In this document: positions 23,101-35,598 of the stretch, piece by piece
Layout of the letters: each line of letters starts with the position of its first letter
How positions within the stretch are numbered: the stretch's first letter is position 1
From: Sclerodactyla briareus
Taxonomy: Eukaryota > Echinodermata > Holothuroidea > Dendrochirotida > Sclerodactylidae
DNA: 64,000 bases
Direction of reading: 5' to 3'
Assembly (NCBI GenBank): GCA_026419785.1
Contig: JAODTK010001210.1
Coordinates: 62,001-126,000 of the forward strand
The notes under the pieces: generated by a model
Database searches by the model: none
Told to the model about the DNA's origin: nothing
Seen by the model: only the letters and a program-made list of their open reading frames with translations
Made by a program: the position numbers and the translations under genes

Positions 23101-23603
23101 CTGAGGTATAAAAAATCATACTTGGTTTTTAGTCTATTTTAGGAATATCGCTCGTGCGTGACAACTAGATTGGCTTTTACTGGCGACGCCGATCCCATAT
23201 CATGTGTTAATTAGGTAATGGAATGTTGCATCGAAAGAACCTATAGTTATCGGTTTGTGGTGATGGCAACTCTCGGACGTCCACGCTCCATACTCCCACT
23301 CAATTCGAGTGCCTCGATAGTCGATACACCCTTTCGCCGCCCAGATAGAAATATGCCCGACCGACCGCAGACCATATCACAAATATAACGGGAGGAGGGG
23401 AGCGGTAAGATAATTAACATTCACCCAAACTGTTCAAATATCAGTTGTTAGGGGCTAGAGAGGTCAGTTACAGGGACATAATCAGGGCATATTTCAGGAT
23501 AGAAGTTAGAGCAATATTAAAAGCAACACGATTTTGTAGTATGCGTGCAATTATGCTTGCAATATGCGTGGCCAATGGCAGTATGTCAACCAATCAGGCG
23601 TAC

Positions 23604-23788
23604 CTCCGACCAGTTCCCGACAACCCATTCGGCCAGGCGGTTTTCGGTTGCACGGGGGGCTCCCATACTGCATCTCTTGAATCTGGGCGGCTTCTGATCT
23701 CCCTTGCAATTTCTCCGAGTCGCAGGGGTACCATCAGTTCACAGGTCACCTCTCGTATCTGGACGCCCTCTCCACATGTTGCCGAACA
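23604..23788 (-). CDS. ADAMTS13: TSP1-7 exon
   Basis: CSATCGEGVQIREVTCELM opens the repeat and NRLAEWVVGNWSE closes it. The middle is out of frame by two slips, one near the CCCC run and one near the CCCCCC run. A canonical C-S-A-T-C-G site is present. The donor is GTACGC and the acceptor is TTTTAG. A 3-kb intron with TA and CA microsatellites separates it from TSP1-6. Confidence 0.85.
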
Positions 23789-24357
23789 CTAAAATTGGAA
23801 AGAGGGCCCAATTGGTTATTCATTCACGACAATAGGAATAGTTTATTAAACTACATGACATGTAACTAGCACCCGAGGAGCATGCCGTCCCCGAAGACGG
23901 TTGAAACATAATTGAATAATTTCGGAACCCTCTTCCAAAGTGACTCATATATGTTAGGGAAGGTTCCTAACATGGATTACAAAAGATTCACAATGGGTCT
24001 TGACACGGATTAACTGTGGTCTCTCAAATATCTCCGGTGTATGTTAACATTCGTATGGTGTATGTTCAAGTTGACACTTTAAATCAATGTATCTAAAAAT
24101 GTTTGGTATGGCGAAACACCACCTCTTATTATGCCCAATTTTTAGTATAATGGCTAGGTCAATGTTTAGGCTAAATGACATACATATCATAGCCAGAACT
24201 CGTTTTGCTAGCCACAATTTTAATGCTTTGTTGAATGAAGAGAAATCTTTTTCTTACGCTAATTTAATGTTCCATGCTCAATTACTCAATCAAAACAAAA
24301 TAGGCCTAGTTTAAATTAACTATCCAATCGGGCAACAAGGCATCGATCCAAAAATCA

Positions 24358-24440
24358 TATATATATATATATCTATATATATATATATATATAGTATATA
24401 TATATATATTATATATATATATTATATATATATATATTCA
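24358..24440. repeat. Interrupted TA microsatellite
   Basis: ATAT runs broken by single bases; intronic. Confidence 0.95.
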
Positions 24441-26389
24441 CCAATTAACATTTAACAAAATTAAAAAAAATATTATTATTTTATTTATACTGGGTATAGA
24501 TATAGTAATTGAGAAAATAGTGCTGTAATTGTGTTGAGGAGGTAAATACTAGGTAAAATGACTAGGGGGGTGGGTATTCGGGGTATTACCATATTCCGAG
24601 TATAGAAGCGTTTCAGATACACCATTTTTCTACGCTAAAAGAATGTAAATACAACCACCAGTGGGATTTGATTAACTGGCCAGGGGTAAATCAGAAATAA
24701 TGGTGTGTATTAAGCAGTCAACATCAACGGTCAATGCATATATGAATATTCAGTAATTGTTATTAGAGTTAAGTTGGTGTATAATGAAGGGTCCGTGATA
24801 CACAACAAAGTGACCATACGTTAGTTGGTGATGTGGCGATATTTTGAACAATATCACAAGTATGGTATACGTTAATGACGCAGTTAGTTATATGAACAAC
24901 AGACTGGACATCGTGGTTATGTCACTAATAGGCCTAAATGTAATTCTGAGCGGAGCAATTGATGAAAGCTGCCCAGTCGATTTGTAGGGTATCAACGCTG
25001 ACTAGGTAGGCTGGCATAGTAATTCAAATTCGAAGCAGTCTTCGATAAGGTTGTCACGGTTCAGAAATAACCACATTTTACTCCTCATTAGGCTCGACCC
25101 ATTAGCGTAACCAACAGCAACCTCCCCTCGTCCTTCCCAGATGTTTCTTCCCTCTAACTTGATTACTTTCAGTTTTTCTTAGTTTTGCACGTACCGCACC
25201 GTAGTTTTCCCGCTAATAGCGACGTATAGGTATATGTATCTTTTTTGCTCGGGATTCTTGCCGGGGACAGAGGTGTGAACATATACACATCGCCCAACGA
25301 GGGGCAGATCTGTATACTGCACTGCCGACATGGATGTTGCCGAAGTTTTTTCAAGCTTCAAGATTGTGCGGTAGCTTGTGAAAAGTCATGCAGTTTATCT
25401 ACAGCGATTTTCTACTTTACTGTGTACCCGTCACCGATTTATTACTTTACTAGCATGAATTTATTGAAGGGATACCTGAACATCTGCCTTTATCCTTCTT
25501 TACTACCCAGCGGGAACGGAGGCAGGTGTCCAATTGAAACGAAAGTATGGGATTTTTTTTTTTGCAAAAAAAGTACCTATGATACTATATTTATTGCACG
25601 GAGATTTATAGAGGAAACAAGAGGTTGGACGTGTGTTGCCGAAACAGGTAGTTCACCAGACGTAGTCTGTTGTGAAGTACTTTTTTTTGTTGTTGAAAAA
25701 AACAATAATATTTTTGAGTAAATGTAAGCACGACATGTCGCCCGACAGTTCACAATAGAGGATCTAGACAGTCTACACGATAAAATATTGGAACAGATTA
25801 CGAAGGTGTTCAACATTGCATGATCAACTTCGAGAGATACGAAACTTTTTTGCGTGTTCGTTATTGTGGAAAAAAAATATTCGAACGAATAAACTATCTA
25901 CAATGGCTGGAAGGACAATGATTGATTTCTTCGAAGCATTACGTGCCTTTTCGCAAATTCATTAAGGTACATGAGAAGCAATACATGGGAACTATACAAC
26001 CTTACAAGGGAACGAAAACTTAAAAACTGGGTGCGAAAAAGGGGAGATGAATGACAAATCAAATCGTGATAAAAAAAATTAAAAAAAAATGTTCTAAATG
26101 AGGGCACTGAACCGCTGAATGCAGTGTGGGGATTATGGGACAATTTGGCTTAGTGAATGGGATAGTTTTCGCGAAAATCCTGATGTACATTACTGGACCA
26201 TACATGCTGTAAACCCGTCTCCTCGTCTGGTAACTGCGTCTGACAGTCCGACGAGTGACAACCGCTCCAATGATTGCCGTGCCTTTAGGTAAATTTCGCA
26301 AATAGCCCTAGATAACCCTGTCTTTTTGTTTTTCCTATTTCCCGACAGGATGGTATTGTATCCTTCAGAAGTGCAGTATATTATTTAAT

Positions 26390-26392
<3 letters not shown>

Positions 26393-26430
<38 letters not shown>

Positions 26431-26490
26431 TATATATATATATATTATATATATATATATATATATTATATATAATATATATATATATAT

Positions 26491-26556
<66 letters not shown>
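26393..26556. repeat. Compound CA/TA microsatellite
   Basis: A CA run of about 35 bases followed by about 130 bases of TA repeats. Long open frames on both strands here (Ile/Tyr repeats) are artefacts of the repeat. Confidence 0.95.
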
Positions 26557-26559
<3 letters not shown>

Positions 26560-26866
26560 TCTGATGGGAATTAATTTCGAATGCCACTCCCTCGACGATA
26601 TATATCAACCTAAATATTTCCTGAAAAAAAAAATTGTGGAATGAGGTGGCAAGTAAGCGAAATACACGATGGTGCACAGCAATACAAAGTAACTGAAATA
26701 AAGCATTTAGTGTGACGGTGATGCGGTGGCAATGAAGCGATCACAGTAGCAGGCATTTGGGTGATCGAACTTACAGTTGTCATGCTACAACACTGGCGTT
26801 AACGGAGGGTGTCAGCACTGCAACATTTGGCGCGAAGCATGAACGAACAGCCAACGAGCCACTGAC

Positions 26867-27052
26867 CTCCGACCAGGGGCCGGTTTCCCACATGGGTTGG
26901 CGGTCGTCCTCCGAGGGGCATGCCTGCCGGGTACATTCCCTCTCGCTGTCTGGGCGGGTCCCGGGGTCGCATAGTTCGGCGTCAACCGTCCGTTTTGCCT
27001 GGTGACAACCGACAAACCTGCTTTCTTTGCCGGTACCACACTGTACGTCACA
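26867..27052 (-). CDS. ADAMTS13: TSP1-6 exon
   Basis: The exon is intact (62 codons): CDVQCGTGKESRFVGCHQAK, then RTVDAELCDPGTRPDSEREC, then TRQACPSEDDRQPMWETGP and WSE. Six cysteines are in TSP1 order. C-D-V-Q-C-G lacks the O-fucosylation Ser/Thr. The donor is GTCAGT and the acceptor is ATACAG, phases 0-0. Confidence 0.93.
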
Positions 27053-28055
27053 CTGTATTAGAAACAAACGACTGAATTAGGACTAAGTGATTCAGTCTGC
27101 GTAGCTCATATGATGCATCCCTCGATGTAGTTGCCCGTGATTGCAGTCAGATCTAGGTGATGTGAACACACATCATATCGGTGCCCTAGAAGCGTCTATT
27201 AGTCACGGACACGTGTAGTACCCTTGCAAACCGTCCCTCTTCAGTAACAAACGGCTGTGCTACGACCACATGCATCAGATAGTAGAATAGAATAATGTTT
27301 GAAAATCAATTCTTCTCAATATGGTCGTTTTAGGTTTCACCCTGTGACGCCACCACAGCGTAGTAGCAGCAAAACACGACACATGCGTTGGCAAGTCAAG
27401 GGTAAGGCCTATTATCTTTGACCGTTCAGGCTTTCCACAGAGGGTTTTCGCAATCACAATCAACTAGCCAATCCCGCTGCATGACGTGAACATTTGGGCT
27501 AATGGCACCTGATCTTCTCATGGTATGTCGGAGTGATATAACGTCATTTTGCATGGTATCATTCGACGGACTTTCACGGACGGAGCGTCCAGGAAATTGG
27601 GGATCAGTCATGAGTTGGACCGAGTCTGATTACAGCTAGCTTCTGACCACTTCAGGGGTGTGAATATGTGTAGCATAAACATAACCTCTGTCGTGGTGAA
27701 TAACTTGTTAACGGTGTATTCTGGAGCATCCACTTAGTAGATTGATGAGTCAGTACAAATCCATGGACTGTTAGAAGCATAGAACCATTTTATCAGTGGG
27801 AATAGATTCATTATCATATGAGAAATCAGTAAAGAAAGGTCGCCTTGATCAGAGGAATTAGCAACCCGAAGCACAACAGAATCAGCAGACTGGAAGTGAG
27901 AGAATAGAGTAATGAGCGTATAATAACCTGATCCCCTGGCTGTTGCTCGATTGTTGCCGAGTTTTTCTTGCATCAACTCATTGTCCTGTTGAGTCAGAAG
28001 GAACAGAAAAACTATGGCATCTCAAGGAGATTGATGACAGAACAAAGTAACTTAC

Positions 28056-28228
28056 ACGTGACCAAAGACCCGAGATCCATTTTGCAGGGACAGGACACGG
28101 TGGCTGCTGACAGGGGATTTTGACCTGGGCCTCAGTTCCGGGTCACACTCGCTCTTGTGGACAACCTCGCCTCCCTGTTGACACGTTGCGGTACGGTATT
28201 TGATGCCGAAGCCACACGGTACATTGCA
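28056..28228 (-). CDS. ADAMTS13: TSP1-5 exon
   Basis: CNVPCGFGIKYRTATCQQGG, then EVVHKSECDPEL; after one missing base, AQVKIPCQQPPCPVPAKW and ISGLWSR. C-N-V-P-C-G lacks the O-fucosylation Ser/Thr. The end is R rather than the usual E, and the donor GTAAGT follows. The frame break lies at GAACTGAGG. Confidence 0.87.
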
Positions 28229-29354
28229 CTGTAAGAATAGGGAGAAATGTCAAAAATGTTGAATCACCTATGTATACACTTTTCTTACGAGGATTGGAAA
28301 CTTCTTTTCTTGTCTTATTTTCTGCAAACTCTACCTATATTTTTCACTTTATACAAAACAAGTACATAATAGTAGAAGCTCCCTCGGAGAAGATGCGTGG
28401 TCTTCATCATTGCAGGTACCGATAGGGCTGACGATCCCTCCAGTGTGGAAGCTACACGTAGTCAAATGTGGAACATTTTTGTGGCGAGGAAGGGGAAGGG
28501 GAATTAACTAAAATTTTCCGTAACAATAATTTCTACATAGCCATTTTATTTGCGAACTATAATCCTATGCGGCAATCAGTTCAGTTCACGGTTGTGGTTT
28601 GATGACATGACAATGATATGATAACATTATGGTACCAGAGGCATTGGGTGCACTGCCAAGCGGAGGTGGGTACACGTTTTACGAACCCAGTGTACCGAAC
28701 GAAATTCAATGACGAAATCTCCGTCGTCGAGAATGACACATCCCACCAGTACAGAATCGCCCACATATGCACACACTCATCAACAATATTATATACAGTG
28801 AGGCATGGAATAGATTAGGTGCCACAGATACGATGTAATGATGACAGCGGTATGGGGGAAATCACGTTCGTACGTACCCTGCTTAGTTGTGAGCATGCGC
28901 ACCTGTAACGCTGAACTAATTTATTACTCACAGATCCGAAATACGCACAAAAAACCTGCGTCACAATAGAAAAATATCACCTACTGACGGCACTAGGTGT
29001 AAAGAAAGAGCTAAACCCTGTACAAAGTCATAGGACGATCTTTCTAGACATTGCGTATCAAGCTTTTCGAGAGATTCATGTACCGTTTTCTCCAGTCGAC
29101 ATGGTAGCTGAAATAGTTTCATAAATACTTTGTACATATGCACAAAAATCGCACCACGCGCGCTACAAAACGTGAGTAAATCGGCGTCAAAAGCTTGGGA
29201 TGCGCCCTTCAGTGTGTAACGAGTAACATTAGGCCACTGTGTGTACACACACTGACTTAACGGCGAATCCATGAATTATTTGAATTTCTCATGACTCGCT
29301 TGCGCCTCGAGATTGTGTGGTGGCACACTCCTCTTATTCGCGGCATGCACTCAC

Positions 29355-29516
29355 CTCGCCCCAGTCCTCGGAGACCCACTCAGGGCATGCGCCCTGGTCG
29401 CATGACCTCTCTAGCTCTAGCCCATCCCTGTAGTCACACTCTCCGGGGGTCAGTCTATCACCGGTCCAGCACTCCACCTTCCGCCTCTGAACCCCAGTCC
29501 CGCAATCACCATCGCA
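29355..29516 (-). CDS. ADAMTS13: TSP1-4 exon
   Basis: The exon is intact (54 codons): CDGDCGTGVQRRKVECWTGD, then RLTPGECDYRDGLELERSC and DQGACPEWVSEDWGE. All six TSP1 cysteines are present. C-D-G-D-C-G has no O-fucosylation Ser/Thr. The donor is GTGAGT and the acceptor is CTCTAG, phases 0-0. Confidence 0.93.
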
Positions 29517-30109
29517 CTAGAGGAGTGGATAGATGATGATATTGTACAGTTGTCATTATACGCGAAGTGATCATCAAAAAACCATATGACCAAATGAGAT
29601 ATGACATCATATCAACACATTTGCGCTATTGTCTACATGGGGCCTACTCTTCGCTGTACCTACTATTGGAAAAATATGACACTGAAAAATGTTATAATGC
29701 GTAGTTTACGATACTACTAAAATTGCTTGAGAATAAATATATATTTCATGAAATAAATAAATTACTTATTGTTAGTGATTTGGCTAAGGGAGACGCATTG
29801 ACCATGTATAAAGTAACTCACGTTAAGGTATTCCGTTTTGCGAGAAGAAATCATACAAGGGTTATCCTGGTTATAGAGGCATTCTGTATATATACACAAA
29901 CTTAGACCAGCGCCAGCCACCATAATTATATAATTAGGATGACTGACACGGAACAACTGGAATGTAGACGAAATTAATGAAAATACAGAAGAATAGGTTC
30001 TCTCGAACAACAAACTTCCACGCAGCATAGGAACACATCAACGCATGATGCTGCGTGATTCTATTAATATGCCAAACACCGACAGGGTATGTATGACCTG
30101 ACTGCTTAC

Positions 30110-30279
30110 CTCCGACCAATCACCGACCACCCATTCGGGGCTGGGTCACATTCGCCCGCAAAACATTCCCGCGTGCCACGTGGCCTATCACTGTCACTGC
30201 AGTCACCAGGGGCCAAAACCCCGCCCCTCTGGCATTTGACCTCCCTGGTTTGCTGTCCCTGTCCGCATTCGGCGTCGCA
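30110..30279 (-). CDS. ADAMTS13: TSP1-3 exon
   Basis: CDAECGQGQQTREVKCQRGG, then VLAPGDCSDSDRPRGTREC and FAGECDPAP; after one lost C it ends P-E-W-V-V-G-D-W-S-E. C-D-A-E-C-G lacks the Ser/Thr needed for O-fucosylation. The donor is GTAAGC and the acceptor is CCGTAG; intron phases are 0-0. Confidence 0.9.
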
Positions 30280-30726
30280 CTACGGTTGGAAGAAAGGCCA
30301 GTTAGCTGCCACAGTATTATAGGCACGATTTGCAGAATATACATGAGTTTCTCAATAATGTAAAATAAACAAAAAGTACAATAGCTGTTAGAACCAGATA
30401 GAAATACACTTACGAGTTTCCCTGGTAGGTAGAGTATAATTGGGTAGGTGGACTTTTAATCTGCAGACCTTACAACGACGGCCGTGATTGGCTCTTTGCA
30501 TTGTATAAGATCATGTCTACTCAATGTCAAGATTAGAGATTGAAGGGGGGGGGGGTCAGAGGGTCAGAGTCAGTTTCAACCAATGCAGAAGTTCCTTGTG
30601 AGTGCCTGGTCAATGGACTGGCCTACAATTAGGCTGAAATACCTACTTCAAGGACAGACGGATGAATAACGAATTAACTACCAACATGGAACCCATATTT
30701 GAGGAATAGGTTGAGCTGACACGTAC

Positions 30727-30935
30727 CTCTGACCACGGGCCTTCACCCATTCGGCAGGGCCGGACACGGGCCTTGATCGCATGGAATGGTTGTCGGTGGA
30801 CGAATGGTGTTGTTGCACCGTGAGTCGTCCACCTCCTTGGGACGGTTGTTATGGATCCGCGCGCACCGGAGTGGCCGCGTCTGCACGCCCTCGCCACACG
30901 TCACACTGCACTCTCCATACTGGCCAGCCATCCAC
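30727..30935 (-). CDS. ADAMTS13: TSP1-2 exon
   Basis: WMAGQYGECSVTCGEGVQTR, then PLRCARIHNNRPKEVDDSRC and IPCDQGPCP, then (after two single-base losses) the P-E-W-V and P-W-S-E end. It follows the spacer directly as in ADAMTS13. C-S-V-T-C-G is a canonical O-fucosylation site. The donor is GTACGT. From here on each TSP1 exon ends W-x-E and the next starts with the C of C-x-x-x-C-G, so the introns cut the repeat at the same point. Confidence 0.9.
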
Positions 30936-31595
30936 CTGTGAGTGTGAAGCAAGAGTTGTGCAGAGAAAGGCATAGCGACGGATCATGTAGAATGTAGGAT
31001 GTGGATTCTCGGTTCATTACTCTTCTCACTAATAAAGTCAGTAACTGTACTGATTTGGCGTTCGATCAAGTCGGATAGGATTCGTCGGAAAACGATGAAG
31101 TTATCCCTGCTATGTGAGTAGGCTATTCGTCATTGGAACGACGATGATGGTACATCAACAGGACCGAGGTCAATTATGGGTGTCAATCCCTTTTCTCCAA
31201 ATGATTTATCTGATCAACCAATGTGATCAACCTATTGCTACTAATTTCTCGCATCGCTTGAGATTTCGTCCTCGATTGCGTTGATGTCGCTTGGTTTACA
31301 GATCTTTAACTATTAAATCTCAAAACCTTGTATATTCATAGACTGTTATATATTCATGGCTCTCACGTAGACCGTGGCCAACTGGTCTGATGTAAAAATG
31401 CATAGTGCCATAAAAAAAAGAGAGGGTACGCGACAGTAAGACACATTCGTTGAGAACGATTCTCGATTGTAGACGTATAAATTCTAACGATCACACGTAT
31501 TGACGCATGGCGTAAATTTATCGCAACAGTGGCAGGTAGTAGCGGAAGGTAACACACGGGTTACGTTAAAACTCACTGAAAAAATCACAACTCAC

Positions 31596-31860
31596 TCGTA
31601 TACTGATCGATCGATTGGCACGTAGTAGCGGTATGTAATCTTTGGTTTCACGTTCACCCCGTAGATCGCATTAGGGTCATACAAGAGGTAGACCCTTATC
31701 GCCAGCGGGACGCTGATTGGTCCCTCGACGAAGATAGTCTCCCTGAAACTGGTGAAGTCTGGCAAGTACTTTACAATGCTGTTTCCCGGCGCCGTATCGT
31801 CCGGCCGATGGTGGCGTGAAGAGTAACCTTGGAACAGTGCTCCGGAATCGGTCGAAACGG
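31596..31860 (-). CDS. ADAMTS13: Spacer domain exon s3
   Basis: The exon is intact over 265 bases. Readable segments are IVKYLPDFTSFRETIFVEGP, then LAIRVYLLYDPNAIYGVNV and KPKITYRYYVPIDRSVYE. E-x-I-x-x-x-G-P-x-x-x-x-x-I-x-V-Y with a terminal P-x-I-T-x-x-Y-x-x-P corresponds to the end of the ADAMTS13 spacer, which leads straight into TSP1-2. The spacer is the main exosite region for substrate in the vertebrate enzyme. Confidence 0.88.
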
Positions 31861-32348
31861 CTGTCGAAGAGAGGTATACATTCACGATGTGACGGAAAAA
31901 TCGTTCTTTTTCCTATTAATGGGTTGTATATACTATGGACACATGCAGCAGTGAAGGGTGAAGATGAATTTAACACAGGGGCATACTACGATCGTTACGA
32001 CACGCGTTAGAACTACATCGTTCCACTGCGAGGCATCTTCAGACACCCAAATTTCTTTGACAAGTCACAAACTGTTGGCACCGCTCCGCCAAATGTAAGT
32101 TGTAATTCAATAAATATTCAGTTATGGTCATTTTTGGCATAGACTGGATAGGCGCAGCAGCCGATAGCTTCGTAGAAACCATATAAATGACCTGCATAAC
32201 TAAAAAAACCTTCTTACTTGGGACCTTATGGGTGAATGTCCCTGGTTTTGATTTTGACATAATTAGGAAAAAGACTGATTCAGAGAAAGACGAAATAAAT
32301 CATAAAACTGCGTGGAAAGGTTACGTAAATGGACTAGTTCCCACTCAC

Positions 32349-32383
32349 CCACAACCGACAGCACCGGTTCCAATGATGAACGC
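32349..32383 (-). CDS. ADAMTS13: Candidate 35-base spacer micro-exon s2
   Basis: The segment lies between a TCTACAG acceptor and a GTGAGT donor. It has exactly the length and phase needed to link s1 (two bases over) to s3 (needs two bases). In frame it reads WRSSLEPVLSVV; a neighbouring frame reads AFIIGTGAVGCG, which looks more like the spacer and would imply a slip. Support is splice sites and phase only. Confidence 0.4.
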
Positions 32384-32569
32384 CTGTAGATCTTGAAGCA
32401 TAGAAACACTCAACTATTTCATAAGTAACTGCCGTATCTTATCTTCTCCAAAAATAGTATGAAAACGGATAACTAGGAATGTCTAAATCGGATATCAATT
32501 TGCTAGGCGGGATACTACATTGAAGACCAGGCGCGTAACGAGAGATTTGTCTTGGAGGGGGGAAGGGGG

Positions 32570-32815
32570 GGGGGGTTGAGGTCGGAACCAGGGGAAGCGC
32601 GCCTTCATAAATGGCCTCACCCTCCCTATTGGCAAATAAGTACAATTTATGGCCCCTGGAAACGTGCTGGCTGCAATTTTGCTGCAAAATGAACAGCTGC
32701 AAAGCCTCTACCGAACTGCAAAAAATCAGTTTTTGTGTTGAAAAATTATTGATCACTCGGTCATGGGTTGGGGGTGATGACCCACCCCCCTAGGTACGCC
32801 ACTGTTGCAGACTAC
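32570..32815 (+). repeat. Dispersed element ending in TACGCCACTG, copy 1
   Basis: Shares ATTTATGG, AACAGCTGCAAA-CCTCTAC and the terminal GGTCATGG...TACGCCACTG with sequences at about 62400-63040. It abuts spacer exon s1. Confidence 0.65.
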
Positions 32816-32819
32816 TCAC

Positions 32820-32898
32820 CATATGCGGTATGCGAGGTTTGCATTGGTTATCTGGATTGACGTAGCATCCACTGGTATCTCAAGGAATGTTGTGTGCT
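32820..32898 (-). CDS. ADAMTS13: Spacer domain exon s1
   Basis: The exon is intact: HTTFLEIPVDATSIQITNAN, then LAYRI. The pattern T-F-L-x-I-P-x-x-A-T-S-I-x-I is the first spacer strand pair; ADAMTS13 has T-F-L-T-V at the same point. The donor is GTGAGT and the acceptor is TTTACAG. The phase fits c3 before it. Confidence 0.85.
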
Positions 32899-33539
32899 CT
32901 GTAAAAAAGAAATGAGTGTGAATAAAAACCTACAAGTTAACGTCATTCTGCTCATACGAATAGGTGAAACGTGATACAAATTGGTATTTTGCATGGAGTC
33001 GGGGAAAATTTACTTTGACAGCTCTATATTTTCATACGATATTAAAACCTAATCCAAGTTTTTGTGAGAAGCACTTATCAGTTTTAATCTAGTGTTGGTG
33101 ATAGTGTCAAGCAGGACCCTTGACCCAGCTAGTACGATCTAAGCATCGACACACGAATGAACGCCCTAATAAACAGCGAACAGCATAATGGAATGGGGAC
33201 AGAATTATCAGTTGCGATTGTTCTGCTATGAATTAACCAAGAATACGAATACTGCGTTCTGATCATGAAAACCTAAACGTTAAGACGTGTGGGTCACTAA
33301 GCAGCCAATTAGAATTACATCATTGAATTGATGGGAACAAGCCATCTAAGAACTTCTTCTCCAAAACAGCACCGGAATGGCATGAGCGCTTTCAGCAAGG
33401 AGTGAGGTCCAGCTAGTTTTACCCAAAAAGTGGCTACCGCCAGCATAGAAGATCCGAATGAATTTGGGCCAGTTAGTAACTAAAAGAAGGTTTTCACCAT
33501 TCCAAGAAACATGAAATCATGCCAAACATTGTGTCTTAC

Positions 33540-33659
33540 TTCGATAGCGTCCACCGTCGTATCTGCCAGTGATCTGCTCGCAAGAGGAACCGTCGCCGTC
33601 GCATTCGCGACAGACGTCAAAGACCTTCGAGGATTCCTGGACACCGTCCATCCAAAGGA
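33540..33659 (-). CDS. ADAMTS13: Cys-rich end and spacer start exon (c3)
   Basis: With one base missing after TTTGGATG it starts S-F-G-C-D-G, continues VQESSKVFDVCRECDGDGS, then SCEQITGRYDGGRYR. ADAMTS13 has C-R-x-F-G-C-D-G, a C-x-x-C-G-G-D-N-S-x-C and a G-x-F-x-x-G segment at the same places. The one-base overhang joins the spacer exon in frame. Confidence 0.87.
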
Positions 33660-34014
33660 CTGTTGGAAGAGAGAAGGTAATAATGGGACGTTACTTGTAT
33701 TCTCCCCATCAGCATATTTACCTCAATGGAATGAATAATTCAACTGCTGATCAATATATTTGAATCAACCGAATCTAGGGTAAAGCACACATTTTGTGCA
33801 ATCCTTCCAGTCACGCTGACCCGTCCTTCTGTGCGTGAGTAGTGGGAGAGTGACGAGTATGTTACTGGCTCTTGCTACTCATAGCGTCCAGTTGATATCT
33901 ACAAGCAGGGAAATGCTAATATTTCCCTGCTTGAAGTAGAATTTCCGATATTTTTGCAAAAGTGGTAGCCAATGTTTCCTAACGCAAACTCTCAAAACAT
34001 GCATTGACGCTTAC

Positions 34015-34164
34015 CCGACATTTCCTGATACACACACACAGCTTAGCTGTTCGTGTCAGCGGCGTCGCCGTGCCAACACCTCGTGCCATCGACATACTGA
34101 TATGGTGGCCTGGTCGCCCAGAAGTTACTGCTGGAGAGACACTTCTTGGTGCACAAGTCATCGC
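34015..34164 (-). CDS. ADAMTS13: Cys-rich domain exon (c2)
   Basis: DDLCTKKCLSSSNFWATRP, then YVDGTRCWHGDAADTNS; after a break in a GTGTGTGT run comes C-V-S-G-K-C-R. D-L-C-x-x-x-C, D-G-T-x-C and L-C-V-S-G-x-C-R are the ordered landmarks of the ADAMTS Cys-rich domain. The frame stop in this exon lies at a dinucleotide run. The donor is GTAAGC and the acceptor is ACCACAG. Confidence 0.85.
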
Positions 34165-34722
34165 CTGTGGTAAGAGAACGTTCAAGAGGAGAATGAGAAA
34201 TTGCGTTGACTACGATTATACAATGCGCGCGCATAAGAGTGATGTGAATATGAGTAGTTGTGCAACTAGGCACGATTCTTGAAAAAAGCTGTGGTTATGT
34301 CTGACCATTTTTATTGATTTTTATCAGGGAATGGACAATAGTTCTTACTGATCAAAATGATTGACCAATAATTATTGTCCGTTATCCACCGAACTGAGGG
34401 CAGTCACATCGCAATAAACTACTGAACTATGGGCAACGACCAGTAAGGTAAGAAGTGAATATTTGGCTACGTTGATTTGCTGAAATCTCTCAAAGTCACG
34501 GCTTTTACTTTACAATAATCTCGACTTTTTATTTTGTGTGTTTTTCTCCGAAAAAAAAAGAAGAAAAGGAGGAACAAATTGGCCTTTTTGGAAGCATGCC
34601 TTACTGCTCCAACAATTGTCGTCAGTAGCCTGGCTAAAAGCATTTTGACATAAACCACGAACGGATCAGGTTTAATTAGTTGTCATATATAAATAGTAAT
34701 TAGTTTCGTAATCGTCACTCAC

Positions 34723-34821
34723 CAATTTGTCCGGTAGTGAAAGCCCGCCAGGTGTAATTATGACGTTGAAGGGTACGTCGTCCGTTTTGAGCATTGATGG
34801 TCGCGGGTATCATCTTGATTA
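34723..34821 (-). CDS. ADAMTS13: Cys-rich domain start exon (c1)
   Basis: Frames joined over one or two slips give QDDTRDHQCSKRTTYP, then QRHNYTWRAFTTGQI. This matches the ADAMTS Cys-rich opening (x-Q-C-x-x-x-x-x-x-P-F-x-x-x-x-Y-x-W). It follows TSP1-1 directly and its donor (GTGAGT) leaves one base that fits the next exon (G-DDLC). Confidence 0.72.
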
Positions 34822-35598
34822 CTGTCACAGGGCTGTGATCGTAAATAAAAGCAATTCTCAACCAAAGCGTCATAACAGGCTATAAAATAGAGGCATGTGA
34901 TTCTTTAGCGCAACCATACAAGTCCTATGAGTCACGCGATCTTTTTTTGTTTTGTACCATGATTGAACCCGCCACTTAGTTATATCCTTTGCCTGACTGC
35001 CTGTCTCCCGTCCATTAAAAACAGCATCCGCCCTCCACCCATGTCGGATCTCAAGGAGAACGAGCATGTACAGAACTTTGTCTGTCAGAATAAAACCGTT
35101 TACCGGATATACGTAAGACACTGTCTCAATGGTTTGACCCCGTTTACGACAGAAGTAATCACCCGTGCTTTCCATTAACATGCTGATTGGCATAATTATA
35201 TCCCCTTTCTAAAGTATAAGTAACTATTTAAAGCTAGTAAACTAAATTTTTAGCTAGTAAACTATATTTTTCAGATAGTCTGAAATAGGAATGTGAGTGG
35301 AATTACACGAACACGCCAGTGTAAGTTCAGTGAAAAAGTTGGTTTCATCCTGGAACAATTTGCTTCGTACAAAAATAGCACATTCAATCGAATGTCTACC
35401 CCACCATGCGGTGCTAACATGGTACAAGTAAGGACAAATGGGTCCTCGCTCAATTCTGGTAGTAGGTCTACTCGAGGAGATGTCAGCACACCTTCCCACA
35501 TAGGATTACATCACTATCATAACCATTATACGTAAATCCTGGACGATTGCTACCTACGTTGCAAAACCACCCTCAGCTCCGCGACCATCACTACCAAC

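Larger units (their letters stand above)
23789..26866. other. 3-kb intron between TSP1-7 and TSP1-6
   Basis: Holds TA-rich repeats (about 24358-24440), a CA then TA microsatellite (about 26393-26556) and unremarkable AT-rich sequence. A 158-codon plus-strand open frame (25245-25721) has no recognisable features. Confidence 0.5.

Noticed and set aside
25245..25721. 158-codon plus ORF
   Set aside because: Random composition and no known motif; lies in an AT-rich intron of the opposite-strand gene.
26381..26677. Ile/Tyr repeat ORFs on both strands
   Set aside because: They come from the TA microsatellite.
34870..35193. 107-codon minus ORF next to the Cys-rich exon
   Set aside because: No cysteine pattern or splice sites fitting the protease; it lies in an intron.
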